A program made the translations under genes and the position numbers. DNA of 64,000 nt from JANQRZ01 sp965214485 (GTDB lineage Bacteria; Bacteroidota; Rhodothermia; Rhodothermales; JANQRZ01), in NCBI GenBank assembly GCA_965214485.1, contig CBDCBW010000002.1:1-64000 (forward strand), written 5' to 3'. The notes under the pieces are model-generated. The model made no database searches and had not been told where the DNA came from. It saw only the letters and a list, made by a program, of their open reading frames with translations. This document shows positions 35,329 through 43,318 of the stretch, piece by piece (position 1 is the first letter of the stretch; each line of letters starts with the position of its first letter).

Positions 35329-35685
35329 ATGGCCCAGGTCCAAGAGCTCCACACCCCCGCCGACTTCGACGCGCTCCTCGACGCCTCGCGCGAGCAGCCC
35401 GTCGCGCTCCTCAAGCACTCCATCGCCTGCCCCATCTCGGCGCGCGGGCAGAAGGAGTTCGTCCAGCTCGAAGACGACGGCGACCCGCCGCTCTACGCCG
35501 TCGTGGTCCAGTACGCCCGCGACCTCTCCGCCGAGATCGCCGAGCGCCTCGGGGTGCAGCACGAGACCCCGCAGGTCCTCCTCATCGCCGACGGCGAGGC
35601 GGTCTACCACGCCAGCCACTACGACGTGGAGGCCAGCGCCCTGCGCGACGCCGCCGAGCAGGCCCGCGAGCGCTTCGCCGGGTAG
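35329..35685 (+). CDS. ytxJ: Bacillithiol-associated YtxJ-like monothiol bacilliredoxin
   Basis: 118 residues. The thioredoxin-fold signature of YtxJ is LLKHSIAC34-PIS, with one cysteine in place of the CxxC pair, then a conserved YAVVVQYARDLSAEIAERLGV and ETPQVLLIADGEAVYHASHYDV. YtxJ proteins de-bacillithiolate proteins in organisms that make bacillithiol; many Bacteroidota/Rhodothermota do. ATG at 35329 is chosen as the family start; the upstream extension of the frame has no similarity. Confidence 0.85.
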   Translation: MAQVQELHTPADFDALLDASREQPVALLKHSIACPISARGQKEFVQLEDDGDPPLYAVVVQYARDLSAEIAERLGVQHETPQVLLIADGEAVYHASHYDVEASALRDAAEQARERFAG

Positions 35686-36240
35686 CCCTGGGGAGGAGCC
35701 GTAGGCCGCTAGGCCCCCGCCCGACCGGCGCGCGTCGCCGGCTCTCCTGCGCAGGCTTCGGGGTTCGGCCCTCGGGGCCTGCTCTTTTTATCCCGCGCTC
35801 GGTCGCCTCGGGCCGAGGGCGGTCGTCTGCGGTTGGGTCACGCTCCCGAGCGGGGTCTACCTCGTGCGGTAGTTGTGGCGCCCCCCCGCTTTTGCGCGTG
35901 GTCGCTCCGGGACCAGTCCCTACGCTCCCTGACGCGAAAAGCTGTCCCCCTCGTCGAGGGGGACAGCCGCGCGCAGCCTGAGCCTGTAAGGCGATGCGAG
36001 CGCGGCAGGGGGTAGCACGGATCAGCCAGCCACATGCGCGAGCGCTCCTGGCTCCAAACGCTCCAGAGCCGCTCGAATCGAAGGCACCAACGGCAGAAGG
36101 TCTTCGCACTGATTCGAGACCGTACGGAGGACGACTACGCAAAGCGAAAGCCCATCGAGGTTCTGTTGGTACTCGGGCCCCCGATCTTGGGGAACCGAGC
36201 TTTGTACGTAAGGTACATCAGCTACCCAAGCGCTAGCCTA
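35686..36240. other. Gene-free stretch before the toxin-antitoxin pair
   Basis: No protein-like ORF. It contains copy B of the dispersed palindromic repeat (35942-36014). From about 36040 composition becomes less GC-rich up to the toxin gene, suggesting acquired DNA. Confidence 0.5.
35942..36014. repeat. Dispersed palindromic repeat, copy B
   Basis: CTGTCCCCCTCG and CGAGGGGGACAG form a perfect hairpin (35942-35966), followed by GCCGCGCG, a variable core, GCGATGCGAGCGCGGC and GGGGGT. The flanks and arms match copy A at 20860-20938; the loops and core differ. Confidence 0.75.
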
Positions 36241-36495
36241 GTGTATACCGTTCTTCTCTCCCGCCGTGCCCAGAAAGACCTCCGCAAGCTCGCCTCAAAG
36301 CCACGAAGCAAACTCGTCGCCTAGATCGAAGCGCTCGCAGAGGACCCCTACCCTCCCGGTCGGAAGAAGCTCAAGGGGCAGCGCGGGGAGTACTGGCGTG
36401 TCCGCGTCGGCGACTTCCGCATCATCTACGAGGTGGAGCAGGAGTCCCTCGTCGTGCTCGTCCTTCGCGCGCTCAACCGGAGCGAAGCCTACTAA
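36241..36495 (+). pseudogene. RelE/ParE-type toxin with premature stop
   Basis: GTG at 36241 begins VYTVLLSRRAQKDLRKLASK and the frame runs on to EYWRVRVGDFRIIYEVE then VLVLRALNRSEAY and TAA at 36493-36495: a complete RelE-fold toxin of 84 codons. Codon 28 is TAG (36322-36324) in VA*IEALAEDPYPPG, most simply a CAG(Gln)-to-TAG change. The rest of the frame is intact, so inactivation looks recent. The antitoxin gene follows 12 bp later. Confidence 0.8.
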
Positions 36496-36507
36496 CCGAT
36501 AGCCTGC

Positions 36508-36753
36508 ATGAACACCACGATCAGCACAGGACACCTTCGTAAGCATCTAGCCGACGCGCTCAACCGCGCTAGCTACGCGAAGGATCGAATCGTCGTAGAA
36601 CGCAATGGGCGACCGGTCGCGGCGCTCGTCCCCCTCGCGGACCTCGAAGCGCTCGAAGCACTTGAAGACGCTGCCGATGCCCGAGCGGCAGACGAGGCCA
36701 AGGCAGAAGGAGGCACCACCCCCCTTGCGGAATTCCTGCGCGAGCTCGAATAA
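36508..36753 (+). CDS. Phd/YefM-type antitoxin
   Basis: 81 residues: TISTGHLRKHLADALNRASY, then RIVVERNGRPVAALVPLADL are the DNA-binding Phd/YefM fold, and the acidic C-terminal helix would bind the toxin. The cognate RelE-like toxin directly upstream carries a stop codon, so this antitoxin is orphaned in function. It converges with the Fe-S protein gene (stop codons 7 bp apart). Confidence 0.85.
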   Translation: MNTTISTGHLRKHLADALNRASYAKDRIVVERNGRPVAALVPLADLEALEALEDAADARAADEAKAEGGTTPLAEFLRELE

Positions 36754-36760
36754 CGGCACC

Positions 36761-38146
36761 CTACCGTACCGCCACCTCTCGGTCGCCGAGCACCTCGAGG
36801 GTGGGGATCAGGTTGAGCGTCGGCGCGCCGAAGCGGCCGGGGCGCGCGCCGTTCTCGAGGTTCAGCACCCCGCGCGGGCACACCGCCGAGCAGATCCCGC
36901 AGCCGACGCAGCTCGCCCGGACGATGTTCTGCCCGCGCTGCGCGTACCACCGCACGTCGATCCCCATCTCGCAGTACGTCGAGCAGTTGCCGCACGAGAT
37001 GCACTGCCCGCCATTCGTGGTGATGCGGAAGCGCGAGAAGAAGCGCTGCTGCAAGCCCAGCACCGCCGCCATCGGGCATCCGAACCGGCACCACACGCGG
37101 CTCCCCATCAGCGGGTAGAACCCGACGCCGACCACGCCCGAGAACACCAGCCCGATCCCGAACCCGTACCACGCCGAGAACCGCTGCGACAGCTCGCCGA
37201 AGACCCCGCCCTCGGTCGCCGAGTTGACCCACAGGAGGGCCGTCGTCACGGTGACGAAGACGAGCACCGAGTGGATCATCCACCGCTCGACCTTCCACGC
37301 GGCGAGCGACTTGTCGGAGAGGTGGCGGTACGGGTCGCCGGCGGTCTCGGCGAGGCCGCCGCAGCCGCAGACCCAGGAGCAGTACCACCGCTTGCCGAAG
37401 AAGTACGTCAGCACCGGCGTCGCCACCACCGTCATCACCGCGCCCCAGAAGACCATGAAATAGCCCAGCCCGCCGGACTCGGTGAGGTAGCCCACCGTGC
37501 CGGGCCAGAGGTAGTCGTACTTGAGCGGCCAGAAGTACGAGAAGTAGAACTCGGGCTGCTGGAAGAGGACGAGGAGCTGCGGGATGAGGTAGGCGAAGAC
37601 CAACTGCACCGCCATCACGCTGAGGGTGCGGACGACCTGGTACCGGCTGTGGCGGTACTTCAGGAGCGCCCGCACGCCCATCACGAGAACCGCCACGGTG
37701 TAGATCGTCCCGTAGAGGAACCACTGGTTCGCGGGGTTGCCGGTGAGCGTGTACGACAGCGGATCGACGACGCGGATGAGCCCGTCGAGCGTCGCCGGGA
37801 ACCAGTAGAGGAGCACGTACAGCCCGGTCAGCACGATGCCGAACGTCCACCCGAAGAGGCCGCGCGCCTGGTTCGACGAGAACATGATGCCGTCGTTCTT
37901 GATGCCGGGGGGCCGGCCGCGGTACTCGTCCCAGATGTAGACGAGGGCCCCGCCGACGAACAGCGCGGCGATGGCACTCAGGACCAGGATCGGGTACGCC
38001 GCCGCGAGGTCGCCGGCGAGCGCGACGACCATCAGCAGCACCCCCAGGCCAAGCGCGGTGAGCGCCGCCTTTTGCACAGCCGAGAGGTCGTGCGCCGGGT
38101 TGTCCGTGAGGGAGATCGAGGCGTTGAAGGCGGGGAGCGAAGCCAT
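36761..38146 (-). CDS. Polytopic 4Fe-4S membrane protein (NapH/NosR/CcoG-like)
   Basis: 461 residues. Several transmembrane helices are interspersed with cysteine motifs: YCSWVCGCGG (about 258), WCRFGCPM (about 353), then two 4Fe-4S ferredoxin motifs CISCGNCSTYCEMG and CVGCGICSAVCPRG near the C-terminus. This is the plan of NapH/NosR-type proteins that pass electrons between the quinone pool and a partner. The FAD oxidoreductase 100 bp upstream on the same strand is the likely partner. The terminal electron acceptor is not visible in this window. Confidence 0.85.
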   Translation of the reverse strand: MASLPAFNASISLTDNPAHDLSAVQKAALTALGLGVLLMVVALAGDLAAAYPILVLSAIAALFVGGALVYIWDEYRGRPPGIKNDGIMFSSNQARGLFGWTFGIVLTGLYVLLYWFPATLDGLIRVVDPLSYTLTGNPANQWFLYGTIYTVAVLVMGVRALLKYRHSRYQVVRTLSVMAVQLVFAYLIPQLLVLFQQPEFYFSYFWPLKYDYLWPGTVGYLTESGGLGYFMVFWGAVMTVVATPVLTYFFGKRWYCSWVCGCGGLAETAGDPYRHLSDKSLAAWKVERWMIHSVLVFVTVTTALLWVNSATEGGVFGELSQRFSAWYGFGIGLVFSGVVGVGFYPLMGSRVWCRFGCPMAAVLGLQQRFFSRFRITTNGGQCISCGNCSTYCEMGIDVRWYAQRGQNIVRASCVGCGICSAVCPRGVLNLENGARPGRFGAPTLNLIPTLEVLGDREVAVR

Positions 38147-38246
38147 CGGGTTGGAGGATTGGTCGTCGTAGTCGTAAGGGTAGAGTCGTAGGGGCGGACC
38201 GGTCCGCCCGTGCCGGGGCCGAGTCCCCCGCCTCGACGTGCAGCCG

Positions 38247-39626
38247 TCACGGCAGCGCCCGACCGGGCGGGATGTCGGTGCCGGTCAGGGCGTTGGGGAC
38301 CATCCACCGCCGCCAGCCGCGCTTCTGCTTCAGCCGGATGGGCTGCGGATGCTGCCGGTTGTAGGCCGCGACGATCTCCCCTTCGTACGTGTCGAAGAAC
38401 TCGGGGTCGAAGCCCGCCGCGCCGAGGTGCGAGACCACGTGCGCGAGGCTCGCCCCCTCGGCGATCCAGCGCTCCCACACGACCTGCCGGTGCCGCGTCC
38501 CCATCAGGTTCGCCGCGACGACGCGCGTGGTGCCGCCGGCCTCCTCGTAGTCGATCCGCACGGACTGGGTGCCGGCGGGGTGCTCCCAGTAGAACGTCTG
38601 CTCCGCGGGGCGCTCGGGGTCGACGTGCCCGTAGGTCTGGTATTCGAGGTCGAAGAACTTGGCCGAGTTGAAGAACAGGCCGGGGGCGTAGGCGCGGCGC
38701 TGCCCGCAGACCGTGTGAGCGACGGTCGCGCCCTGGATGCGCCCGGTGTACCACAGCTGCTCGACGGGGCGGCGCTGGGGGAGCGGGTCGCGGTGCTGCG
38801 CGCAGTCGCCCGCGGCGTAGACGTCGGCGAGGTTCGTCTCGAGAAACTCGTTGACGAGCACGCCCCGGTCGGTCTCCACCCCGGAGCCGTCGAGGAACGC
38901 GACGTTGGGCGTCACCCCGATCGTGAGGCCGACGAAGGGCGCGGGCAGCTCCTCGCCCCGGCTCGTGACCACCGCGCGGGCGCGTCCGGCGGCGTCGGGT
39001 AGAATCTCCCTCAACTCGGTCTCGAGCCGGAGGTCGATGCCGTGGCGGCGGATTTCGCGGTTCACCATCTCCGACTCCTCGGCCGGGAGGACGTGGCTCA
39101 TGTAGCTCGCCTCGCGCACGAGCAGCGTCGTGCGGATGCCGCGCGTGTGCAGCATCTCGGCCATCTCGACCCCGATCAGCCCGCCCCCGACGACCACCGC
39201 GTGCCCGATGCCCTGGGTGTCGGCGGTCATCCGCTCGAGGTCGGGTAGGCCGTAGAGCCCTTGCACGCCGCGCAGCTCTTCGCCCGGCCACCCGAAGCGC
39301 CGCGAGACCGACCCGCTCGCAAGGAGGAGCCTGTCGTAAGGCAGCGTCCCGCCGGAGCGGAGGTGGAGCCGCTTCGCCTCCGGCTCGACGCGCTCGACGT
39401 AGTCCCGCACGAGGGCGATCCGGTTCTTGTCCCAGAACTGGTCCTCGTAGGGCTTGGTGTGGGCGTAGGCCATGTGGCCCATGTAGACGTACATGAGCGC
39501 CGTCCGCGAGTAGAAGTGCTCGGTCTCGTCCGAGACCACGGTGACGCGGGCCCCGGCGTCGAGGGCGCGGACGTGGCGGGCGGCGGTGATCCCGGCGATC
39601 CCGTTGCCGATGACGACGAAGTCCAT
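38247..39626 (-). CDS. FAD-dependent pyridine-nucleotide oxidoreductase
   Basis: 459 residues. FAD-binding GxGxxG at the N-terminus (FVVIGNGIAGITAARHVRAL), NAD(P)-binding motif VVVGGGLIGVEMAEMLHTRG in the middle, and the second FAD motif LADVYAAGDCAQHRDP. This is the two-dinucleotide-domain fold of NirB-like, rubredoxin- and ferredoxin-reductases; there is no redox-active CxxxxC. A ~110-residue C-terminal extension (FFNSAKFFDLEYQTYGHV...) is like that of nitrite-reductase-type flavoproteins. It probably feeds electrons from NAD(P)H to the membrane Fe-S protein encoded next. ATG at 39626 starts the FAD motif. Confidence 0.88.
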   Translation of the reverse strand: MDFVVIGNGIAGITAARHVRALDAGARVTVVSDETEHFYSRTALMYVYMGHMAYAHTKPYEDQFWDKNRIALVRDYVERVEPEAKRLHLRSGGTLPYDRLLLASGSVSRRFGWPGEELRGVQGLYGLPDLERMTADTQGIGHAVVVGGGLIGVEMAEMLHTRGIRTTLLVREASYMSHVLPAEESEMVNREIRRHGIDLRLETELREILPDAAGRARAVVTSRGEELPAPFVGLTIGVTPNVAFLDGSGVETDRGVLVNEFLETNLADVYAAGDCAQHRDPLPQRRPVEQLWYTGRIQGATVAHTVCGQRRAYAPGLFFNSAKFFDLEYQTYGHVDPERPAEQTFYWEHPAGTQSVRIDYEEAGGTTRVVAANLMGTRHRQVVWERWIAEGASLAHVVSHLGAAGFDPEFFDTYEGEIVAAYNRQHPQPIRLKQKRGWRRWMVPNALTGTDIPPGRALP

Positions 39627-39669
39627 GCGGGAGGGCGTCTGCGAGAGAGGGCGTTGGCTACTCTTCGCT

Positions 39670-39677
39670 GCAACATA
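39670..39677 (-). promoter_or_regulatory. Promoter element of the FAD oxidoreductase/Fe-S operon
   Basis: Minus-strand TATGTTGC, 44 bases before the ATG at 39626. Confidence 0.4.
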
Positions 39678-39739
39678 CACTCTCGGCCGCTCCCGGGGTG
39701 TCACGAAGCCGTCAAGCCCACCGGCGCCGGCCAGGGGTC

Positions 39740-39747
39740 TATCTTGG
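39740..39747 (+). promoter_or_regulatory. Promoter element of nadK
   Basis: TATCTTGG, identical to the element upstream of pssA, 38 bases before the ATG at 39785. Confidence 0.45.
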
Positions 39748-39784
39748 ACGCTCGACTCCCGCCCCCCAGACACCCGACGCCCGG

Positions 39785-40654
39785 ATGGTCTACGGCATCA
39801 CCGGCAACACCGGCAAAGAGAAGCTCTGGCAGCCCGCCGCCGGCCTGATCCGCTGGCTCGGCGGCGAGGGCCTGCCCTTCTGCCTCGACGCGCGCGTCGC
39901 CGCCGGCCTGGCCGAGCGCGGCCTGATCGACGCCGGCCTGGGCCGGCGGTGCGCCAGCGACGACCTCGCTGCGGCCGCCGACGTGGTGCTCTCGTTCGGG
40001 GGCGACGGAACCCTCCTCAACACGGCCCACGCGGTGGGCACGCGCGAGACGCCGATCCTCGGGGTCAACATCGGGCGGCTCGGCTTCCTGACGAGCGCCG
40101 AGGTGACGGACCTGGAGGGCGCGATCCGGCAGGTCGAGGGCGGCCTGCACGAGGTCGAGGCGCGCGAGGTGCTCGAAGCCACGGTGGAGGGCCGGGCCGA
40201 GCCGCCGCGCTGGGCCCTCAACGACTTCGTCGTCGCCAAGAGCGGCTCGGCCTCGATGATCGACGTCCAGGTCCACGTCGACGGCTACTACCTCAACGAC
40301 TACTGGGCCGACGGCCTGATCGTCGCCACGCCGACCGGCTCGACGGCCTACTCGCTCGCCGCCGGCGGCCCCCTCCTCGCCCCGGACTCCAGCGCGGTCG
40401 TCCTCACCCCGATTGCGCCGCACACGCTCACGACGCGCCCCATCGTCTTCCCCGACCGCGTCGAGATCCGCCTCCGCGTCACCACGCGCGGCGAGCCGTT
40501 CCTCTTCGCCCACGACGGGACGAGCGCCCTCATCGACGGCGACGGCGTCGAGATCACGGTCCGCCGTGCCGCGCACAGCGTGCGCCTCGTCCGCCTCCCG
40601 GGGCGGGGCTACTTCCAGACCATCCGCGACAAGCTCTCCTGGGGCCAGCGCTAG
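39785..40654 (+). CDS. nadK: NAD kinase
   Basis: 289 residues. The catalytic GGDGT motif is G72-G73-D74-G75 in VVLSFGGDGTLLNT; the NE/D motif is LNDFVVAKSGSASMI, followed by the nucleotide-binding TPTGSTAYSLAAGGPL and the late LTTRPIVFPD block. It phosphorylates NAD to NADP in the cytosol using ATP or polyphosphate. It is transcribed alone, divergent from the FAD oxidoreductase. ATG at 39785 begins family similarity. Confidence 0.93.
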   Translation: MVYGITGNTGKEKLWQPAAGLIRWLGGEGLPFCLDARVAAGLAERGLIDAGLGRRCASDDLAAAADVVLSFGGDGTLLNTAHAVGTRETPILGVNIGRLGFLTSAEVTDLEGAIRQVEGGLHEVEAREVLEATVEGRAEPPRWALNDFVVAKSGSASMIDVQVHVDGYYLNDYWADGLIVATPTGSTAYSLAAGGPLLAPDSSAVVLTPIAPHTLTTRPIVFPDRVEIRLRVTTRGEPFLFAHDGTSALIDGDGVEITVRRAAHSVRLVRLPGRGYFQTIRDKLSWGQR

Positions 40655-40996
40655 GCCCCGTCCCGTTAATCCGGGTCCTGGCTCGGCGAGGCCCCTGAAG
40701 GGCGCTGCGGCGTTGTCCTCCTCGCCCGATGCTACGGCATCCGGCTTGTCGGACGCCTGGCCGGGTCCCTCCAGGGGGCCGGGTCCCTCCAGGGTCTCTC
40801 GCTCGCCGACGGACCGACTTACGTGACAGAGCCTAGAGTGAGGGGCGGTTCGACCTGACTCACTTCAGCCGGACTTGGTATCGGTCGTTCAGCGAACGGG
40901 TGTGAGGGACGCGACGCCGTGAACAAGTTCTCCTCGAGGAGCCTGGCGGTAGCTCCAATGCGGGGGGGTTCATCTCCGCGACCTTCAGCTCTACGC
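40655..40996. other. Intergenic region with an 18-bp double repeat
   Basis: No supported gene. GGCCGGGTCCCTCCAGGG is present twice in tandem (40759-40776, 40777-40794). Short open frames on the minus strand near 40840-40930 (for example RLLEENLFTASRP) have no recognisable family and are too short to call. Confidence 0.5.
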
Positions 40997-42628
40997 TCAC
41001 GCCTCGCCCTCCCGAAGAGGCTCGTCCCGCAGGCGGAAGCGCTGGAGCTTGCCGGTCTGGGTGCGCGGCAGGGCGTCCACGAACTCGACCGCGCGGGGGT
41101 ACTTGTACGGCGCGATCTCGGCCTTGACGAAGTCCTGCAGCTCCTTGACGAGGGCCTCGCTCGCGCCGTGCCCCTCGCGGAGCACGATAAAGGCTTTGAC
41201 GAGGTGCCCGCGCGCTGGGTCCGGCACGCCGACGACGCCGCACTCGCCCACGGCCTCGTGGCGCAGCAGCACGCTCTCGACCTGGAGGCCGGAGACGTTG
41301 TAGCCGCTCGTGATGATCATGTCGTCGGTGCGCGACTGGTAGTGGAAGTAGCCGTCCTCGTCCACGAGGTAGGCGTCGCCGGGGTAGTTCCAGCCGTCCC
41401 GGACGTACTCGCGCTGGCGGTCCGGGTCGCCGAGGTAGCGGCAGCCCGTCGGGCCGCGCACGGCGAGCAGGCCGACGGTGCCCGGTGCCACCTCGCGGCC
41501 GTTTTCGTCCACGACCTTCGCCTGGTAGCCGGGGATGGGCTTGCCCGTCGTGCCGGGCTTGATGGCGCGTGCGGGCGCGGAGATGAAGATGTGCAGCATC
41601 TCGGTCGAGCCGATGCCGTCGACGATTTTGATGCCGGTAGCCTCGTGCCACGCGTGGAAGGTCGGGGCCGGGAGCGGCTCGCCCGCCGAGACGCACTGCC
41701 GGAGGCTGGAGACGTCGAAGGCGTCCAGGCGAGCGAGCATGGCGCGGTAGGCCGTCGGCGAGGTGAAGCAGACCGTCGCGCCGTGGTCGTGGACGGTCTG
41801 GAGGATCGCCTCGACGCTGGGCTTCTCGATGAACGCCGCCGACGCGCCGACGCGCATCGGGAAGAGGAGGTCGCCGCCGAGGCCGAAGGTGAACGCGAGC
41901 GGCGGCGAGCCGATCACCACGTCGTCCTCCGAGAGGTCGAGGCAGGACGCCGGGAAGGCGTCGCAGACGGCGAGCACGTCGCGGTGGAAGTGCGCCGTCG
42001 CCTTCGCCTGGCCCGTCGTGCCGGAGGTGAACCCGATCAGCACCACGTCGTCGGCAGCGGTATCGACGGCCTCAAAAGTGTCCGGCTTCCCGTCCATCCG
42101 GGACTCGAGGCCGTCGGCGTCGTCGGAGTAGAAGTAGGCGACGGCGCCGAGCCGGTCGGTCTCGGCCTGCGTCCTGTCGAGCTCGTCGCGGAAGCGGGCG
42201 TCGCAGAGCGCGTGGCTGACGCGGGCCTTCTCCACCGTGTAGCCCAGCTCGTAGGCTCGGAGGAGCGGCATCGTCGTCACGCAAATCCCCCCGGCCTTGA
42301 CGACGGCGAACCAGCACGCGGCGAGGCGCGGCGTGTTCGGCCCGCGCAGCAGCACCCGGTTGCCGGGCACGAGGCCGAGGTCGCGCGTGAGCACGTGCGC
42401 GGTCCGGTTCACCTCGGCGAGGAACGCGGCGTAGGTCTGCGTGCCGCTGTCAGTGTGGAAGAGGACGCGGCCGCCTCCCCCCCGCTCGACGGTCCTGTCG
42501 AGGAGCTCGACGGCGCAGTTGAGGCGCGGCGGGTAGGCGAACGCGCCGCCGAGCAGGAAGTCGGGCCAGAGGCCGCGCGGCGGGAGGTGGTCGCGGGCGA
42601 AGGTGTCGGTGTGGGCGGAGGGCTCCAT
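40997..42628 (-). CDS. Benzoate/2-aminobenzoate-type acyl-CoA ligase
   Basis: 543 residues of the ANL adenylating superfamily. The P-loop is IGFTSGTTGQAKATAHF, with further core motifs DGIGSTEML (A5), GWNYPGDAYLVDEDGYF (A7) and the catalytic lysine motif LPRTQTGKLQRF (A10). Overall pattern (MPLLRAYELGYTVEKA, FTFGLGGDLLFPM) matches benzoate-CoA and 2-aminobenzoate-CoA ligases. Given the monooxygenase/reductase and beta-oxidation-type genes of this cluster, activation of 2-aminobenzoate (anthranilate) to its CoA thioester is the best guess. It is the last gene of the minus-strand cluster. Confidence 0.85.
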   Translation of the reverse strand: MEPSAHTDTFARDHLPPRGLWPDFLLGGAFAYPPRLNCAVELLDRTVERGGGGRVLFHTDSGTQTYAAFLAEVNRTAHVLTRDLGLVPGNRVLLRGPNTPRLAACWFAVVKAGGICVTTMPLLRAYELGYTVEKARVSHALCDARFRDELDRTQAETDRLGAVAYFYSDDADGLESRMDGKPDTFEAVDTAADDVVLIGFTSGTTGQAKATAHFHRDVLAVCDAFPASCLDLSEDDVVIGSPPLAFTFGLGGDLLFPMRVGASAAFIEKPSVEAILQTVHDHGATVCFTSPTAYRAMLARLDAFDVSSLRQCVSAGEPLPAPTFHAWHEATGIKIVDGIGSTEMLHIFISAPARAIKPGTTGKPIPGYQAKVVDENGREVAPGTVGLLAVRGPTGCRYLGDPDRQREYVRDGWNYPGDAYLVDEDGYFHYQSRTDDMIITSGYNVSGLQVESVLLRHEAVGECGVVGVPDPARGHLVKAFIVLREGHGASEALVKELQDFVKAEIAPYKYPRAVEFVDALPRTQTGKLQRFRLRDEPLREGEA

Positions 42629-42654
42629 CGGTCCGGCGTGGATGAGCGCGAGGC

Positions 42655-42704
42655 GCGTGTGGGCGTATGACGCGTGTGGGCGTATGACGCGTGTGGGCGT
42701 ATGA
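42655..42704. repeat. 17-bp tandem repeat in the ligase leader
   Basis: GCGTGTGGGCGTATGAC is repeated three times (42655-42671, 42672-42688, 42689-42704), ending about 27 bases upstream of the ligase start codon. Confidence 0.85.
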
Positions 42705-42771
42705 GCGGTCGAGGGTGAGGCCCCGAGGCGGAGTCGAACGCACGCACACGCTTCTCTCCCACCCTCTCGCT

Positions 42772-42841
42772 CTAGTCTTCGGGACTCGTTCTAGTCTTCG
42801 GGACTCGTTCTAGTCTTCGGGACTCGTTCTAGTCTTCGGGA
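42772..42841. repeat. 19-bp tandem repeat over the ridA stop codon
   Basis: CTAGTCTTCGGGACTCGTT is repeated three times plus a partial fourth copy that contains the ridA stop (TAG, 42831-42829) and its last codons. The coding end of the gene has been copied outward. Confidence 0.88.
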
Positions 42842-43230
42842 TACGGTACGACCGCCGTGGCCTCAATTTCCACCACCGCGCCGGGTTCGAGCAGACCGGC
42901 CACCTCGACGAGCGTCATCGCCGGGTAGTGCGCGCCGATGACCGCGCGGTAGGCCTGCCCGACCTCGGCCTGGGCCGCGTGGTAGGTGCGCTTGTCGGTG
43001 ACGTACCACGTCATCCGGGCGATGTGCTCCGGCCCGGCCCCGCCCTCTCGCAGCACCGCGACGACGTTGCGGAGCGCCCGCTCGGTCTGCCCCGCGAGGC
43101 CACCCGCGACGATCCGCTGCTCCGCGTCCCACCCGATCTGCCCGGCGACGAAGAGAAGCCGGCCCTCGGCGAGGACCCCGTTCGCATAGCCCTTCGGGCG
43201 GGGCCAGCCCGGCGGTTGGAGAATCTGCAT
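42829..43230 (-). CDS. ridA: RidA-family enamine/imine deaminase
   Basis: 133 residues: GYANGVLAEGRLLFVAGQIG (substrate-pocket strand), QTERALRNVVAVLREGGAG, MTWYVTDKRTYHAA and MTLVEVAGLLEPGAVVEIEAT are the YjgF/YER057c/UK114 (RidA) fold, a trimer hydrolysing reactive enamines and imines to keto acids and ammonia. The arginine usually at about position 105 is not in its standard context, as in the RidA-like subgroups with specialised substrates. Encoded between the CoA ligase and the acyl-CoA dehydrogenase, it may remove the amino group from an enamine CoA intermediate of anthranilate breakdown. ATG at 43230 follows a tandem repeat. Confidence 0.85.
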   Translation of the reverse strand: MQILQPPGWPRPKGYANGVLAEGRLLFVAGQIGWDAEQRIVAGGLAGQTERALRNVVAVLREGGAGPEHIARMTWYVTDKRTYHAAQAEVGQAYRAVIGAHYPAMTLVEVAGLLEPGAVVEIEATAVVPYPED

Positions 43231-43300
43231 GACGGTGGACGGTGAGACGGTGGACGGTGAGACGGTGGACGGTGAGACGGTGGACGGTGAGACGGTGGAG
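43231..43300. repeat. 15-bp tandem repeat directly before the ridA start
   Basis: GACGGTGGACGGTGA occurs four times plus a partial copy, beginning at the base next to the ridA ATG. It forms the start-side array of the composite intergenic element between the acyl-CoA dehydrogenase gene and ridA. Confidence 0.88.
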
Positions 43301-43318
43301 TGGAGCGCGGCGGCCTCG

